Shown here piece after piece: positions 48,839-61,200 of a stretch of DNA of 64,000 nucleotides. Under the pieces are notes generated by a model, which was not told the origin of the DNA, did no database searches, and was given only the letters and a program-made list of their open reading frames with translations. The stretch lies in contig CM073321.1 of assembly GCA_037043015.1 (NCBI GenBank), forward strand, positions 1,617,001 to 1,681,000. The letters are read 5' to 3'. The number at the start of each line of letters is the position of its first letter. Within the stretch, counting starts at the first letter, position 1. The position numbers and the translations under genes are program-made. This stretch comes from Bryum argenteum (taxonomy: Eukaryota > Streptophyta > Bryopsida > Bryales > Bryaceae).

Positions 48839-49273
48839 AACCTCAATTCCGTTAAAATGGCACAATTCCTTGTACCATATTGCCAAAGCCATGTTGTGCC
48901 AATTTGGTCGCGTTTCTGAAATGTGCCATTTTACCGGCATATTTTTGAACTCAAAATCTCCAAGATTCATGCTTGCAAAATGGCACGTTTTTTAATATCA
49001 CCCACATCTTCCATTATATCAACAAATTTCTGTAATATCATCATAAATTCCATAATATCACACTATTTGATGAATTTTGACCTTCAAATTCTGTCGAAGG
49101 GCAGTTTTTTCTCAACGGCCGCTCAGAAATATCTCTGGTTTCGATCGGCCACTCAGAAAAAATTGCTCTATTATGTCAAAAAAATGACAAAAACGAGTGT
49201 TGTTTTTTTCATTTTTTCCACCTTAAATCGTGCCATTTTACCAGAATATTGCCAAATTAACGGAATTGAGGTT
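48839..49273. mobile_element. 435-bp MITE nested in hAT-like element
   Basis: Ends are 17-bp perfect inverted repeats, AACCTCAATTCCGTTAA at 48839-48855 and its complement at 49257-49273, flanked by GAAG on both sides. A second inverted motif, TGCCATTTTACC, lies near both ends. No coding capacity. The superfamily is not clear from these termini. Confidence 0.65.
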
Positions 49274-49485
49274 GAAGGTAGAGGGGGGAGTAGAGGGAAG
49301 GATAAGGGGGGGGGGTAGGGGAATAGATAAGGGTGAGGGATAAGGGTGAGGGAGGTGGGATGGGAGAGGGGGTAAGAGGGGGTAAGGAGGGTTGCGGCTT
49401 TTTTTAAATTTTGTTTTAATTTTTAAATTTTTTAAAATAAAATGTTATTTGAAGAGGATTAAAATAAACAGAACTCCACCACCAG

Positions 49486-49727
49486 TATATTATCTAGTCT
49501 TAATATAAATTGTGATCCTAAAATCAAATATATGATAAAACCATTAGGATGATAGATTTATTTGTAATATAGTATTAGGAAGAAGAATGAAATTTACATA
49601 ATACTACCCACCACTATATTCTTTGGTCTTAATATAAATAGTAAGCGTAAAATCAAATATATGGTTAAACCATTAGGATGATAAATTTATTTGTAATATA
49701 TTATTGGGAAGAAGAATGAAATAAACA
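49486..49727. repeat. Tandem duplication, about 127-bp unit
   Basis: Two AT-rich copies side by side (TCTTAATATAAATTGTGATC ... GAAGAAGAATGAAAT and TCTTAATATAAATAGTAAGC ... GAAGAAGAATGAAAT), with scattered differences. Confidence 0.8.
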
Positions 49728-49959
49728 TAATAGAAGGTGGGATTGGAGGGAAATAACACAAATTTTAAGAAGATCATTTTTTTGGGGATGTGGTAGCTAG
49801 ACTTTGGCATAGAGGGGGGAATTGGTTTGTAGTGGGGCAAATTTGAATAAGAGGGGGAAGTACGGAAACTTCAATTCTCTCTTTTCTTGGATCCCCCCTT
49901 GGCTCCTTCTTCCACCTACCGGGTATTTTTAAGGAAATGAAGTCCAAACATTCGTCACT

Positions 49960-51480
49960 AAAGTGGGGATTTGGACTTTCCCGGATATAGTGGAGGAATG
50001 TTTGACTTTTCTACGATTGAATTGTCTATGCCTTCCCTTCTCTTCTCTTCTATCGCCACTCCTCTCTCACCCCCTCACCCTCACTGTCCTCTCTCCTCCT
50101 TACCTCCTCCGCCCTACCCCGGCCGGTACCTGCCCTACCCCCCCCTCACCCTCAACCCCCCCTCTCACTCTCCATCCTCTCTCTCACCCTCACCTTCCCT
50201 CACCCCACCCTCATCCTCACCACCCTCACCCTTACTCCCCCTTACCTCCTCCGCCCTACCTCTCCGGTACATGCCCTACCCCCCCGGTACCCGCCCTACC
50301 CTCCCTCCTGTTACCCACCCTACCCACCCTACCCTCCCAGTACCCGCCCTACCCCCCCGGTACCCGCCCTACCCTCCCAGTGCCCGCCCTACCCCCCCGG
50401 TATCCGCCCTACCCTCCCGGTGCCCGCCCTACCCCACCGGTACCCGTCCTACCCTCCCCCCCCCGTTACTCGCCCTTCCCCCCCATGGTACCCATCCCTT
50501 CCTCCCTACGTAACCCGCGGCTCCCCTCGTAACCCGCCCCTCCCCCTCTTACCCACCCCACATAGTTTTTCGAAAATGTTTGCAAATGTTTTTGCCATCT
50601 CTCTCACCAATCTTATGTTTTGCAAACAAGCATCATTAATGGGATAATCAAATCCAAACATTTCCTCATTAAAGCCGAGATTTGGAGTATCCCGAATATA
50701 GTGGGAGAATGTTTGGATTTCCAATGATAGGATTGACCATCATTCCACTCCTCTTCCACTCCCTCCTCTTCTCTCCTCTTCCCTCCCCTTCTCTCCCCAC
50801 TCCTCCCTTTCTTTTCTTCTCCTCCCCCCTCACCCGCCCCCTCATCCTCACCCCTCCCTCACCACCCCACTCACCTTTACCCCCCCTCACCCCACCCTCA
50901 TCCCCCCTCATCCCACCCTCATCCCCCTCACCCCACCCTCATCTCCCTCACCCCCAGCTCACCTCCCTCACCCCCTCACCCTCACTCCCCCTTAGCTCTT
51001 CTGTCCTACTCCCCTCGGTACCCGCCCGACCCCCCCGGTACCCATCCTACGCCCCCAGTATACGCCCTACCCCCCCAATATCCGCCCTACCCCGATATCC
51101 GCCCTACCCCCTCGGTACTACCACCCTACCCCCTCTCACTCGCCCCCCCCCCCCCCCTCGCCTCCGCCCGCCTCCTCCCTCCTCCTCCTCGCCCCCGCCC
51201 GTCCCCACGCCTCGCCCCCCGCTCGCCGCCTCGCCCCCTCTCCGCCCCGCCTCCCCCCCCCCCCGCTCCGCCGCCTGCCCCCTCCCGCCTCCGCCTGGCC
51301 CCCCCCCGCCTCCGCCTGCCCCCCCCCCGCCTCCGCCTGGCCCCCCCCCGCCTCCGCCCGCCCCCCCCCCCCGCCCTGGCCCCCTCCCCGCCCGCCGCCC
51401 CCCCCCCCTCCGCCTCCGCCTGCCCCCCCCCCGGCCCTAACCCCCTCACACGCCCTTAATCCCTTTCATCCGCCCCTAAT
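49960..51480. repeat. C-rich arm with minisatellites and duplicated 5' block
   Basis: Two related segments, near 49960-50075 and 50672-50765 (GATTTGGA...CCCG.ATATAGTGG), each introduce a C-rich tract. Within these, 50270-50460 is a minisatellite of a roughly 21-bp unit based on ACCCGCCCTACCCYCCCGGT, and a looser version recurs at 51020-51120. 51140-51440 is almost pure C with G/T. Long poly-Pro frames on plus and poly-Gly/Arg frames on minus are compositional artefacts. Confidence 0.75.
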
Positions 51481-51708
51481 CCCTTGCACCTGCCATGCCC
51501 TCAGCCTACGTGGCGCGTACGTGGCGTGTACATGGTGGCCAAGTGGCTTGGTTTTTACCCATACTCTTGCGACGTCCTCGCATTTTTACCTAAATTAAAA
51601 GTCAACAAAGGTTTGATCGTACTAGGCGAGCGAGAGCTCTATCGGACGGACAAAGCGGACGGATGGGCGGGCGGCGTGCCCGCCCGGTATGACAACCTTG
51701 ATCCAAGG

Positions 51709-53640
51709 ATTCAACAAACAATCCACAATCTGGGATGTGTTGAACTCCATGCCCCGAACGGTGGGTGATGCCCAAATCGCTGCCCGCCAAGTTGAGAGCA
51801 TAGAGAAGGAGAATAACCAAATGTGGGCGTGATCAGTGGCCCATGTTCCTTTATTTATCCCCACTCACTACGCACCCCCGCATAGGGAGGGTCAAACTCC
51901 GGAGGAGTCATCTAGGCCTATGGCACCATATTCCTCCGGGTATGTTCAACCCACCCCCCTTGATTCAAGGCCACCGGCTCCTCAACTTCAATGGCACCCT
52001 CAACCGGAACCCGCTAAGGTGGACCGGTTGGCGGGGGGGTTTTCTTCTTCACTTCCCTTGTTTTTTCTTCATTTGTTCTCGGCTTCTCTTCTCCCTTGTT
52101 CCTCTCTTCATGTGTTGTTCTTGTCAATCCCCTTGTGACCAAAGGCCACTCCATGGTGGTTTTTTGGCTCACAAGAGGTGTTTTCGTCAAAGAAAGGCAA
52201 GGCCGGAAATCGTTCCGGGGGGTCCAAATACCCCAAGCCTCGCCCAAGGCTTCTTCTATGACAAGCTGACACAAGGGTACCTTGTACAAACATACCCGTC
52301 TCCATGGTATCCAATGGCCCCTACTAGTCATGCTCGACGACCGCCGGACCAAAACCAAGGTGTGGGATCGAGTAAACCCCAAGCCCAATATTACATGGGG
52401 ATGCAACCGGTCCCCCCTAGTGCTTAATCGCCGGCGGTATTCGCCAATCCAATGGTCTCCTAAGATCCCAAAATAGAGTTGCACCTTCCGGTGGTCCTCC
52501 GACCACGGGGGTCATTCCACCCACGGCCCACACCCCTATACATCAAAGTATGCATTTAATCATACATGAAGGGGCGGACACCTTGGTTGCTAGGCTCATT
52601 GAGGAACCGGTTGAACACCATGTGGCGGTCATGACACGGCAGCAACGGGCCAATAATCTACCTCTTGATACAATATCCCGAGAGGGTAGTGACTCGGAAG
52701 AGGAACCGGATATCCCGGCCGTGAAGGAGTTCTTGAGGGGTCAATTGAATGAGTTCCCTCCAAACCCACTGCTGGACCAACCCTCAATGGAGGGCATCCA
52801 ATTAGAACCTCTTGATGATGAGGAAGAGGACCTCTATCGGTTAGTAGAAACGGCGGAGTCCAGACACCCGGATCCCCTAAGGCCAGCGGTTTGGGGTACT
52901 TGGGTGTTCAACCCGGCGGCGGATTGTGACCTTTGGACGGATCTTTGCACCATTAGGGCTAATATATCCATAACCCAACTTATTTGGGTAGCCCCCTCCT
53001 TGAAGATGGAGTTCAAGGAAGGAGCGACGATGCCCTCGAGACCTCTGAAAGTGGTAATGACCGCTAAGTTGTACACTAGCCCGTTGGTAGATGACGGTGC
53101 CTTCGAGATTGATGTCTCTATTTTAGATAGAATCAGCCCGGGCGCCGTTGTTGACAATGGTAGTGGCATCAACGTCATGTCCTCCATCAAGATGGCTAAG
53201 CTAGGCTTGGGTATTACCGGTCCTTCCCCTTACATTGTTAAGGTGGCGGATCAACGACCAATTACTCCACTTGGCGAAATCGCCAATGGCTACAATTGAG
53301 AAGGGCCAACGCCGACGAGCGTTGGTCCATCAATCAATCAACTTTGCAATTTGGTCCACTGGAAAATCGATCGATGGTGACCATCGGGTGTCGGGTACCC
53401 ACCACCTTAGGGACACTTGGAGAAGTGCCTAAGACAACGCCATCTACCGATGGTGAACACGTGGACCTTATACACCCTACGTTTGTTCAAGGAATCAATC
53501 CCATTGATTTAGGTCCGATTAGAAACCTTGGGCCGGGCCTTTATAATTGGGAGGATGACGGTGAGTTTGCCACATGGCTTCGGGATCATCCCGAGGACAT
53601 TGTAACCCCTAGGTTACAATCGGTGTTAAGGGGGTTTTTC
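51709..53640 (+). other. gag C-terminal and protease part of Tat-like Gypsy, right of insertion
   Basis: gag-like sequence resumes at 51709. Further on, 52550-53299 contains an acidic linker (SREGSDSEEEPDIPAVKEFL) and the aspartic-protease box VDNGSGINVM; about 53300-53640 reads as the start of the region between protease and reverse transcriptase. The sequence stops at the LTR of the minus-strand Gypsy. Confidence 0.65.
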
Positions 53641-54217
53641 TGAAACCATACCCTAACGAGTCTAAGTTAATTTCCTACTAGTCACAATAACGTCGGGTTA
53701 TCAAAACTGCGACTAGCAAGAAGGGAAGGGAGTTTACTCTACCGACTAGTGAGTATCTAGAGGGACCAGACAGCTTTAGGTCGGGTCTGCTAAACACTAG
53801 AGAGAGAGAAAACACACGATTCTCACAAACAGATCAGAGATCCTGCAAACAAAAGTCGGCTAGTCTATTCAAACACACACAACGGAAGAACAAAATAGAA
53901 GACTATGCAGAACTCCGAGGTTACTGGCAAAGAGGGATAGATTAATTAGCAACAACCCTCACGGAGAAGAGGGTGGTACATATAGTCGGCTGGGTCTGAC
54001 TGACTGTCAGATCCAGCTGAGAACAACAGGTCAGCCAACCAGTCTGCCAGGTCGGCCAGAAAGGTCGGGTGTCCAAAATGAGTCTAAGACTCTAAAAACA
54101 ACAACTAGAGATCCGACCTGCTAACCCTACCGGGTATCGCCTGCCGGGTCTATACCTGCCGGGTAGAGACTAGACTAAAAATAGCCTAGCGAATATACTA
54201 CGAATATTCCGTTAACA
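53641..54217 (-). repeat. Gypsy 3' LTR (577 bp)
   Basis: Read on the minus strand it starts TGTTAACGGAATATTCGTAG and ends GGTTTCA, a canonical TG...CA LTR. The plus-strand tract CCCCCCCTTT just right of it is the polypurine tract AAAGGGGGGG of the minus-strand element. The partner LTR lies outside the window. Confidence 0.8.
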
Positions 54218-54389
54218 TTGCCCCCCCTTTAAGCCAAGTACACCCGTGTGGACTTGTAGCCTAAACCGGTGGGCGATCGGTAGAGGTCGGGCCGTAGAGT
54301 GACCTGACTAAACGTCGATGGGGCTGCTCAGACAGGTTGGAGATGTCGAAGGTTGGGCTGTCCATCGATGTAAGGTCGGTGCGGGCCTT

Positions 54390-57330
54390 CTATGCGGTCG
54401 TCGTTGGTGATGATGGCGGAGCCTTCAGGAATGCTGAGTGCGTCGCTGGATGAAGTGGAGCCCGGTTCAAAACTGTCGACTCCTGCAGCGGAAGGACAAC
54501 AGCAGAAGGGGAACGTGGGAGGCTGCCTGTCGGGTGCCAAGGCTCGACCCTGGGAGAAGTCAGCGGTGATGTCGGGTACGAGGGTCGCTTCCTCTGGGCC
54601 TCCGGTTCGTCTAATGGAGGTGGTGTCTGGAGGTCGACTGTCTGGAAGTCGAGCGAAGTAGTGCGGCTTGGAGGTGATGACTCCGCCCATGCACCGGTGG
54701 TGGTCAAACGGAAGGAGGGAAAATCCTCTTCCGTGAACTTCGGGCGCCCAAGTCGTGGTGGCTCGGGGGTCGACCACTGCCTCTCTAGGTCGGCTAGCAT
54801 AGTCGTCATTTCGGTGAGGGTAGGCAATGGAACCTCGAGGTTGCTGCGAAGTCCAATCCGTGTGGCTTGAGCGGCCGGTGCCAGTGTGTCGGATGCGTGG
54901 TGCTGCTGGTCGGGACCTGTGCTGGGTGGCTGCTCGTCTTTGCCCGACTGGTCGGGTACCTGGTCCGGCTGGTTGTCGTCTTGAGCCCTGTCGGGCTGCT
55001 CTTGTTGTCCACCCGTGTTATGGCCGTCATCTTTATCCTTGTCCTTCCGTGGCTGAGTGTGAGGGGTCTGTGTGTCGTCACCCGACGTCGGGCTGTCGGG
55101 TGGTGTGACCTGTCCCTCGGACAGGTATTCATCACTGTCAGTCGGCAAATTCTCCAACAGCCGGGGGTCGGGTGCTTCCTTGTCCTCCTCGTCCTCTACT
55201 AAGTTTGGAATGACGACCTCCGAGTAGGCCTTCTGGATTGCGTCGAGCTGCCGACCGTACCGGGTCGATTGGCGATTCTAGATGTCGAGTGTGTGTTGCA
55301 AGTCTTTTATCCGAGCCCGCAGCTGAATGCGAAGAGCATGCTTGGACCTGCGCACCCGAGCCAACATTCGGTCGCGTCGAGCCGATTCGGTTACCAGCTG
55401 GTTTGTACGGTCGATATGCCTCTGTAGTCTCGTCATGGCGGTTCGGGCGCGCTTATCTGCATTGAGGAACTCCCCCTTCAGAACAATATGCTCGTTTCGC
55501 AAGGTCGTGTAGTCATGGTCGACCTGCTGTTTTTGTGTCCTACTCTCGTCCAGCAGGGCCGCGTTGGTTTGGTTCGTCGCAACCAATCGCTGGTTGGCCT
55601 CTAAAGTCTCCTGTAGCTGGCGCTGGAGGTCGAGCACTTGCTCGCGGGTTTCCCGTAACTGCTTGGTAGTCGGGTCGATCTGTGAGCGAAGGTCGACAAG
55701 GTCGGCGGAGAGACGCTGCCGTTCTAGCTGGGTGTTGTCGAGCTCGAGTTGCATGCTCGTCAGTCGCGTCAGCGTCTCCTGGAGGTACAGGGAGAGGTCG
55801 ACCTCATAAGCCTCGGTTGCTGCTAGGCTGCGTCGGAGTGCTTCAATGCTGTCTCTGAAGCCTGCGACATTGGTGGCGTATCAACCCTGTGGGGGTCCAG
55901 TCGACAAGGGTTGGTCGTACGTCGGCCGAGGGGAAAGAGGAGGGGGTGATCGGAAGGTCTGTTCCCGGGTGTCGACACGCTGTGGACTGATTTCCATCGG
56001 GGCCGTGACGCCTCCTGGAGATTGCAAAGGTGTAGGCAAGGCCGACGTACCATGAGGTTTCTGGGGTGTCGGCACGGTATCGCTGTCGCCTGGGGTGAAC
56101 GGAAGCTCATCGTCCGAGGAGTCCGTTGTGAGTAGTGCCCGATACTTCCTGGTCTGGCCGAATGTGTCCTTAAGGCTGCGTCCTCTCTTCTTCGCCGGTG
56201 TCGATCGAGTCTCCATTCTCCGGGGGGTCGGCTCATCCAACGCATGACGACGGCGACTCCTGCGCGTTGAAGGTTGCCCAGACGGAGGATCGGATAGGGT
56301 CGACAGTCGACAACCTGGCCGCGGTGCTAGGTTCTTCGCCTCGCGTAAAACATTTGGGTCGATTGCCTCTGTCGGGTCTTTGTCGGTGGGTTGGGAGGTC
56401 GATGCCTTCACGTGGCGGCGGGTCGACTGTTTGGGTCGGTGTCGGGATCGACTCCCAAGCCGCCGTCGCTTGTAAGTAATGGGGCCCGTGAAATTGTTGT
56501 CGACATTCTCCTGCATACGTCGGCGGTCTGCGGTCTGCTGTTCAGCGTCGGTTCGCGGTGTCGCGCCATCTTCGGTGGAAGAGAAGAAGGCCTCTAAGAC
56601 CTTGTCGAGTACCTGGGCTGACGGACACTGGAGAGTGTTCGTGCGGCTGATAGCCATGACATCGACGATGAGCGATTCCAAAGACTCCATCGAGCCCAGT
56701 CCCACGACCCTTCGCCGGAAGCTGCTAGGGTCTCGGCTGTAGCATAGACTGCAAACGACTCATTGCTGACGTACGTTGTTCTGAGTTTGAAAGTGAGGCC
56801 TAGGACCATACCTTTTAGCCGGGGTTGAAAACGCAGGTGGCACTTGGAGATGATGTATCCCTCGTCCGACTTCGCCTCTGGAACTCGGTAGGCCCGCAGC
56901 AAGTTCTGGTAGTCCTCGGGCTGGTCGTCCTCGACCAGGGGCTCCAGTGTCGACCCGGTCGGTACCTTCAGTACCATCTGAATCACTTCGATGTCGATTC
57001 GGACGAACCGACCCCGAACTCGTGCCGTCATGCCTGTCTTGCCATGGATGTCGGCTGCATTCACAAATTCCTCTATCAACTCCATGCGCGGGGCGGACAT
57101 CGGGTTCGCCCGATTCGGCGATAGGTAGGGCGTGGCCGAGGGTGGTCACGGTCAAGCTCGGCCTGCTGCGTTCTGCGAATCGTCGCCACTCCACCAACTT
57201 CTTCATGCGGACGTACGACAGACCTTATACCAGCCATCGTGTGTATGGACCGTTCGGGCTGGTTCTCTCAGTCGGAGTCGGGCGGTTCACGCGTCCGTCG
57301 TGAGTCAGTCGACTTCCCTTTCGGCATTTT
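54390..57330 (-). other. Env-position sense ORF block of Gypsy element
   Basis: Downstream of integrase, on the same strand, is an extra coding block. It begins near 57326 with MPKGKSTDSRRT. At about 57100-56780 there is a segment GRFVRIDIEVIQMVLKVPTG...YIISKCHLRF that resembles the putative plant transposon protein domain found in Tat/Ogre-type retrotransposons. A basic, Ser/Pro/Arg-rich region with several possible nuclear-localisation clusters follows (56600-55900), then a long coiled coil (55754-55278; LRETREQVLDLQRQLQETLE) and a Pro/Asp/Gln-rich tail (55157-54390). No transmembrane segment or signal peptide is visible, so it is not a typical envelope protein. The block contains several breaks. 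Confidence 0.6.
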
Positions 57331-58212
57331 GAGGTTGGTAGTCGCGGGGCTGTGGGCGAAGCGAAAAACAGAAAAAAAGATTCGCGGGATTACCGAAATG
57401 AGATGGTCGCTTTGCGCTACGTACGTCGGTTTGGGATGGCCGGATCTTTGCTTTGTCGTCCGACCCGAGGAGGCGACGTCGGCTGTCGGTAGGGTTTCGA
57501 AAACCCTTCCAAGGCGTCGTGCAATCAGCGCTGCGTGTCGATCGCGGGCCGCCGGGACGGTATCGTCGGGTGCTCCCAACCTCATTGGTCCGCTAAGTCT
57601 TTGCGCCGTGAAACCCTAACCGTGGTGCCCGGCCCGAAGTGTGTCGGTCTGGCGTAGACGAACGCGCCGGCCACGTGATGTTGGCGCTGCTTCTACCTTC
57701 TCCCGCGGCTGCTGCCGTAAGTCGGCTGTACGCCCCGCTCGCCGGCAACGGAGAGCTGTCTTCGTTCTACCGACCTCCGCGCGCCTCGGCCGCCGAAAGT
57801 CGGATGCGCCAAAACCCTTGCTGCGCGTCACTCGTCCGCTCTGCTCCGACCGACACTCGTGCAAAATCTGTCGGGAGTCGCCGCCTTCTACCCGTCGCCC
57901 CCGCAAAGCTACCGCTGCCCGACCGCAATTGCTTTGGAAAACGGTCGCCCGAACCTCGCTTTGTGTGGCGAAAACAAACACGATCACGCACTCCCAAGTC
58001 GCAAAGTGCTAGCGCCGCGGCGTGCTGCTGGTGCGAGGGCGAGGAGGGTGAAAAAGAGGGTGGGTTAGGGTTTTCCATGGGCCTATATACCTGCGGAGGG
58101 GTTGGTGGAGATTTATTCAAACTAGGAGTTGTAGCTGCAACTGCGGCTACTAAAATGGACGATCGGCGATTCGGAGGTAGTCGATCGAAGTAATGTGGCG
58201 ATTCATTGCGAC
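57331..58212. other. GC-rich spacer in Gypsy element
   Basis: Lies between integrase and the env-position block. It is GC-rich and CpG-rich, with many short overlapping frames on both strands and no recognisable domain. It may contain the promoter or splice acceptor for the downstream block. Confidence 0.4.
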
Positions 58213-61200
58213 CTAATCGCCACCAACAACGTGTTGACTTTTGGTCGGCTGGTGGTCGAGTGTCGGGTGTCGGGTTAGGAGCTGAATATCGCGGAGAACG
58301 CTTTTGATGAATGTCGAGGGGGTCGACCCTGAGTTGTCGGGTCGTGTAGCGTTGATGAGGGCGACATGTACAGGTCGAGTGCCCGGAAGCTCGTCTTCAT
58401 TACGTATCACCATGTTCTTGACATCGGACTTGCTAAGTGACGGCTTCGGAACATCCGCCGGTAGTAGATCTTCTGAAATTTGGTACGGTTTGAGCTTACC
58501 GACATTGACTACTACCGGGTCGGGGTCGAAATGTTGGATACTAACCAGGAGGACAGTATTGTTCGGTAGAACATATTGTATCCGGTAGGGTCCGAACCAC
58601 TTGCCACGTAGTTTGCCTGCATGTAGGTTAGCGCCTTTAGGGTACCACAGGACAAAGTCGCCCACATTATACTGCTGTGTCGGGCCTTGTGTCTGGGCCC
58701 ATTGGGCCCTGTTCCACTGCGTGGCTCCGTGATGGAGTGCAGCAGTGTGTCGGGTTTCGTCCAGCTTCTCCAGGTCGGCTACTCGAGCAGTGAGAACACG
58801 CTTGGGGTCGAGATCTAAGGGTCCTGATCGTAATGTCGGTATGACATATTCGGTCGGCATCAGAGGTGTTAGTCCATAGACTAACTGGAAAGGAGAGTGG
58901 CCAGTCACTACCTTGTAGGCGATCAGTATGCAAACAGGATCAGTATGTAAACTGACATCCCGATCGGTTCGGTTGTGGTCGACTAACCACGCAAAGATAC
59001 GGACGATCACCTTGTTGGTCGACTCTGCCTGGCCGTTTCCTTGAGGGTAGTATGTCGTGGACGTTGTATGACGCAGTAGAAAATGGTTGGTCAGGGTCTG
59101 GATCGTCTTGTTAATGAAGTGGCTGCCTTGATCGCTTACCAACTGCAATGGGCAGCCGAATCTCGTCAAGATCGCCTCGTCAGGAACTTGGCGGTCTCTT
59201 TGGCAGTAATGCCACGTAGTGCGCGAAGCCGACCCACTTGGTGGCATAGTCGATTTGCCACTAGGATGTACCGACACCCGGTTTGTCGGGTCTTGACTCT
59301 TGGTCCAATGAAATCGAGTCCCCACTTCATGAAAGGTTCGGCGGGAAGGCTGCGTTACGGGCCAGGATACCGACTTTGGCAGACCACCCGACATTTGGCA
59401 GTCGTGACACGACTGGCAATACCGGACAGTGTCCTGGTATAGGGTCGGCCACCAGTAACCTGCATCCAAAATTTTTCTAACCGTGATGTCGTGTGAAAAG
59501 TGACCTCCAGCGTTGCCCTTGTGTAACTCTTGCAGAATAGTTGTCGGCTGGGTGCCGGTCAAAAACCTGGCGGGTCTCCCCGTCCTTCTCGCGTCGGTAG
59601 AGTCGCCCAGTATAAATCAAACGGGATGGCTTTGTGAGCCAACCGTTTCCGCGCTTCGGTCGACATGGTGGTCGGAAACGTACCCGACTGGAGGTAGTCG
59701 ACTATCGGTTGAAACCAATCGGGGTCGACTTTGAACAAGTGTGCGACATTGGGCTGGTCGGGAATGCCGACTGCCGGTTCAGCGCCCTCATTTCGTGATA
59801 GGGCGTCTGCTACTCCATGTGTCTTACCCGGTTTATATACAACCGTGAAGTCGAACTCCAGGAACAGGAGTAACCATCGGGCGAGTCGCCCCGACACCTG
59901 CGGCTTGTTCACCAAGTACTGCAAAGCTAAATGGTCGACATAGAACACAAATTTATTATCGAGCAAATAGTGTCGGTACTTGTTAATGGCGTAAACCATG
60001 GCGAGAGCCTCTTTCTCTGTTGTCGTATAGTTCTTCTCCGCCTTGTTCAGTAGTCGCGAAGCGTAGGCAATGGGCTGGTCGACCTTGCCGGTCGGGTTTT
60101 GTGCCAGCACTGCCCCAACAGCTATGTCGGATGCGTCGGTGTGGATATGGAACTCCAACGACCAGTCGACTCCGATCAGAATGGGTGCCGACGTGTACTT
60201 GGACTTGATAGCCTGGAAGGCTGCCTCGCACTGGGTCGACCAGATGAACGGTTCGTTCTTCCGAGTCAGTCGTGTGATGGGTTCCATGATCGCTGCATAG
60301 TTTTTTATGAAACAGCGATTGAAGACTGCTAGGCCGTTGAACTCCTGGATAGCCTTCACAGTGGTGGGTGTCGGCATGTCGACTATTGCTTGGACCTTTT
60401 TAGGATCCGGGAACTTGCCTTCCTTTCCGACTATGTACCCTAGGATGACACCTGTCGGTACCATGAAAATGCATTTTTCAGGGTTTAAACTGACCCTGTA
60501 CTGCCGACATTTGTCAAAGACCAATCTGAGTTTTGGTAGGTGTGTCGCCATGTCGCTGTAAACACTGAAGTCGTCCAAAAATAGCTTCATGAAGTCGCCC
60601 AGGTACTCCTTGAAGATCTGGTTGACAATGCGCTGATAGGTCGGGGGAGCATTCTTTAGTCCAAACGGCATGACAACCCAGACATACGCGCCCCACTCGG
60701 TAATGAATGCCGTCTTGGGTCGGTCGGCTGGATGGATCCAGACCTGGTGGTATCCTGAAAAACAGTCCAGGAATGAGTATGTTTCATACCCGATGACTGT
60801 GTCGAGTACCTCATCTGTGAAGGGTAGTGGGTATGGGTCCTTCTTAGTGGCAGCATTGAGTCGACGAAAGTCGACACAGATGCGCAGCTTTCCGTTCTTC
60901 TTCGGCACCACAACGATAGGTGATAGCCAGGATGCCTGGTCAACCGGTTCGATGAACCCTGCAGTTAACAGTCGCTCCAGGTCATCTTTGACCGCCTGTG
61001 CATAATTGGGATTCATGCGATACCGGGCCTGGTGGCTAGGCGACATGGTCGGGTCGAGTTCGATTCGATGTGTCGCTATGTGCTCCGGAATGCCTCGTAA
61101 GTCCTTGTACGAGAAGGCGAAGATGTCAACGTATTCTGTGAAGAAGGACTCCGCCCCCTGCCTGATTTCTGGGCTCAGGTTGGCATTCAACTTTAGCAGT

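Larger units (their letters stand above)
45710..51700. mobile_element. hAT-like non-autonomous DNA transposon, 5,991 bp
   Basis: Flanked by an 8-bp target duplication ATCCAAGG (45702-45709 and 51701-51708). Its ends are inverted repeats: TAAGGTTGTCATATCGGACG at the left and, from the other strand, CAAGGTTGTCATACCGGGCG at the right. An 8-bp duplication with YAAGGTTGTCA termini fits the hAT superfamily. The left arm is strongly G-rich on the plus strand (45890-46130, 48700-48830, 49280-49390) and the right arm strongly C-rich (50040-51480), making a skewed, loosely inverted layout. I see no hAT transposase (no BED finger or hATC dimerisation domain), so it depends on another element. It sits in the gag of a Gypsy element. 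Confidence 0.8.
40594..53640 (+). mobile_element. Tat/Athila-like Ty3/Gypsy fossil, interrupted by two insertions
   Basis: A primer-site-like sequence TGGTGCGTTTGCCGGGAG near 42496 resembles the TGGCGCCGTTGCCGGGGA site of plant Tat/Athila elements, so about 40594-42490 (TGTTAGG...CTCACA) is the probable 5' LTR. The leader runs to 45107. gag starts there and is split by a hAT-like element at 45710-51700; gag resumes at 51709. A protease box (VDNGSGINVM) lies near 53145-53175. At 53641 the element is cut by the minus-strand Gypsy; its pol and 3' LTR should lie beyond the window. It is broken beyond the insertions. Its gag resembles that of the inserted Gypsy. Confidence 0.7.

Noticed and set aside
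49963-51449. Long Pro-rich frames on plus and Gly/Arg-rich frames on minus
   Set aside because: They follow directly from the C-rich minisatellite composition. No domain, start context or codon structure supports a protein.
45710-51700. Foldback or Helitron identity for the G/C-rich insertion
   Set aside because: A clear 8-bp duplication and short inverted termini fit hAT; there is no 5'-TC/CTRR-3' Helitron structure and the arms are not true long inverted repeats.
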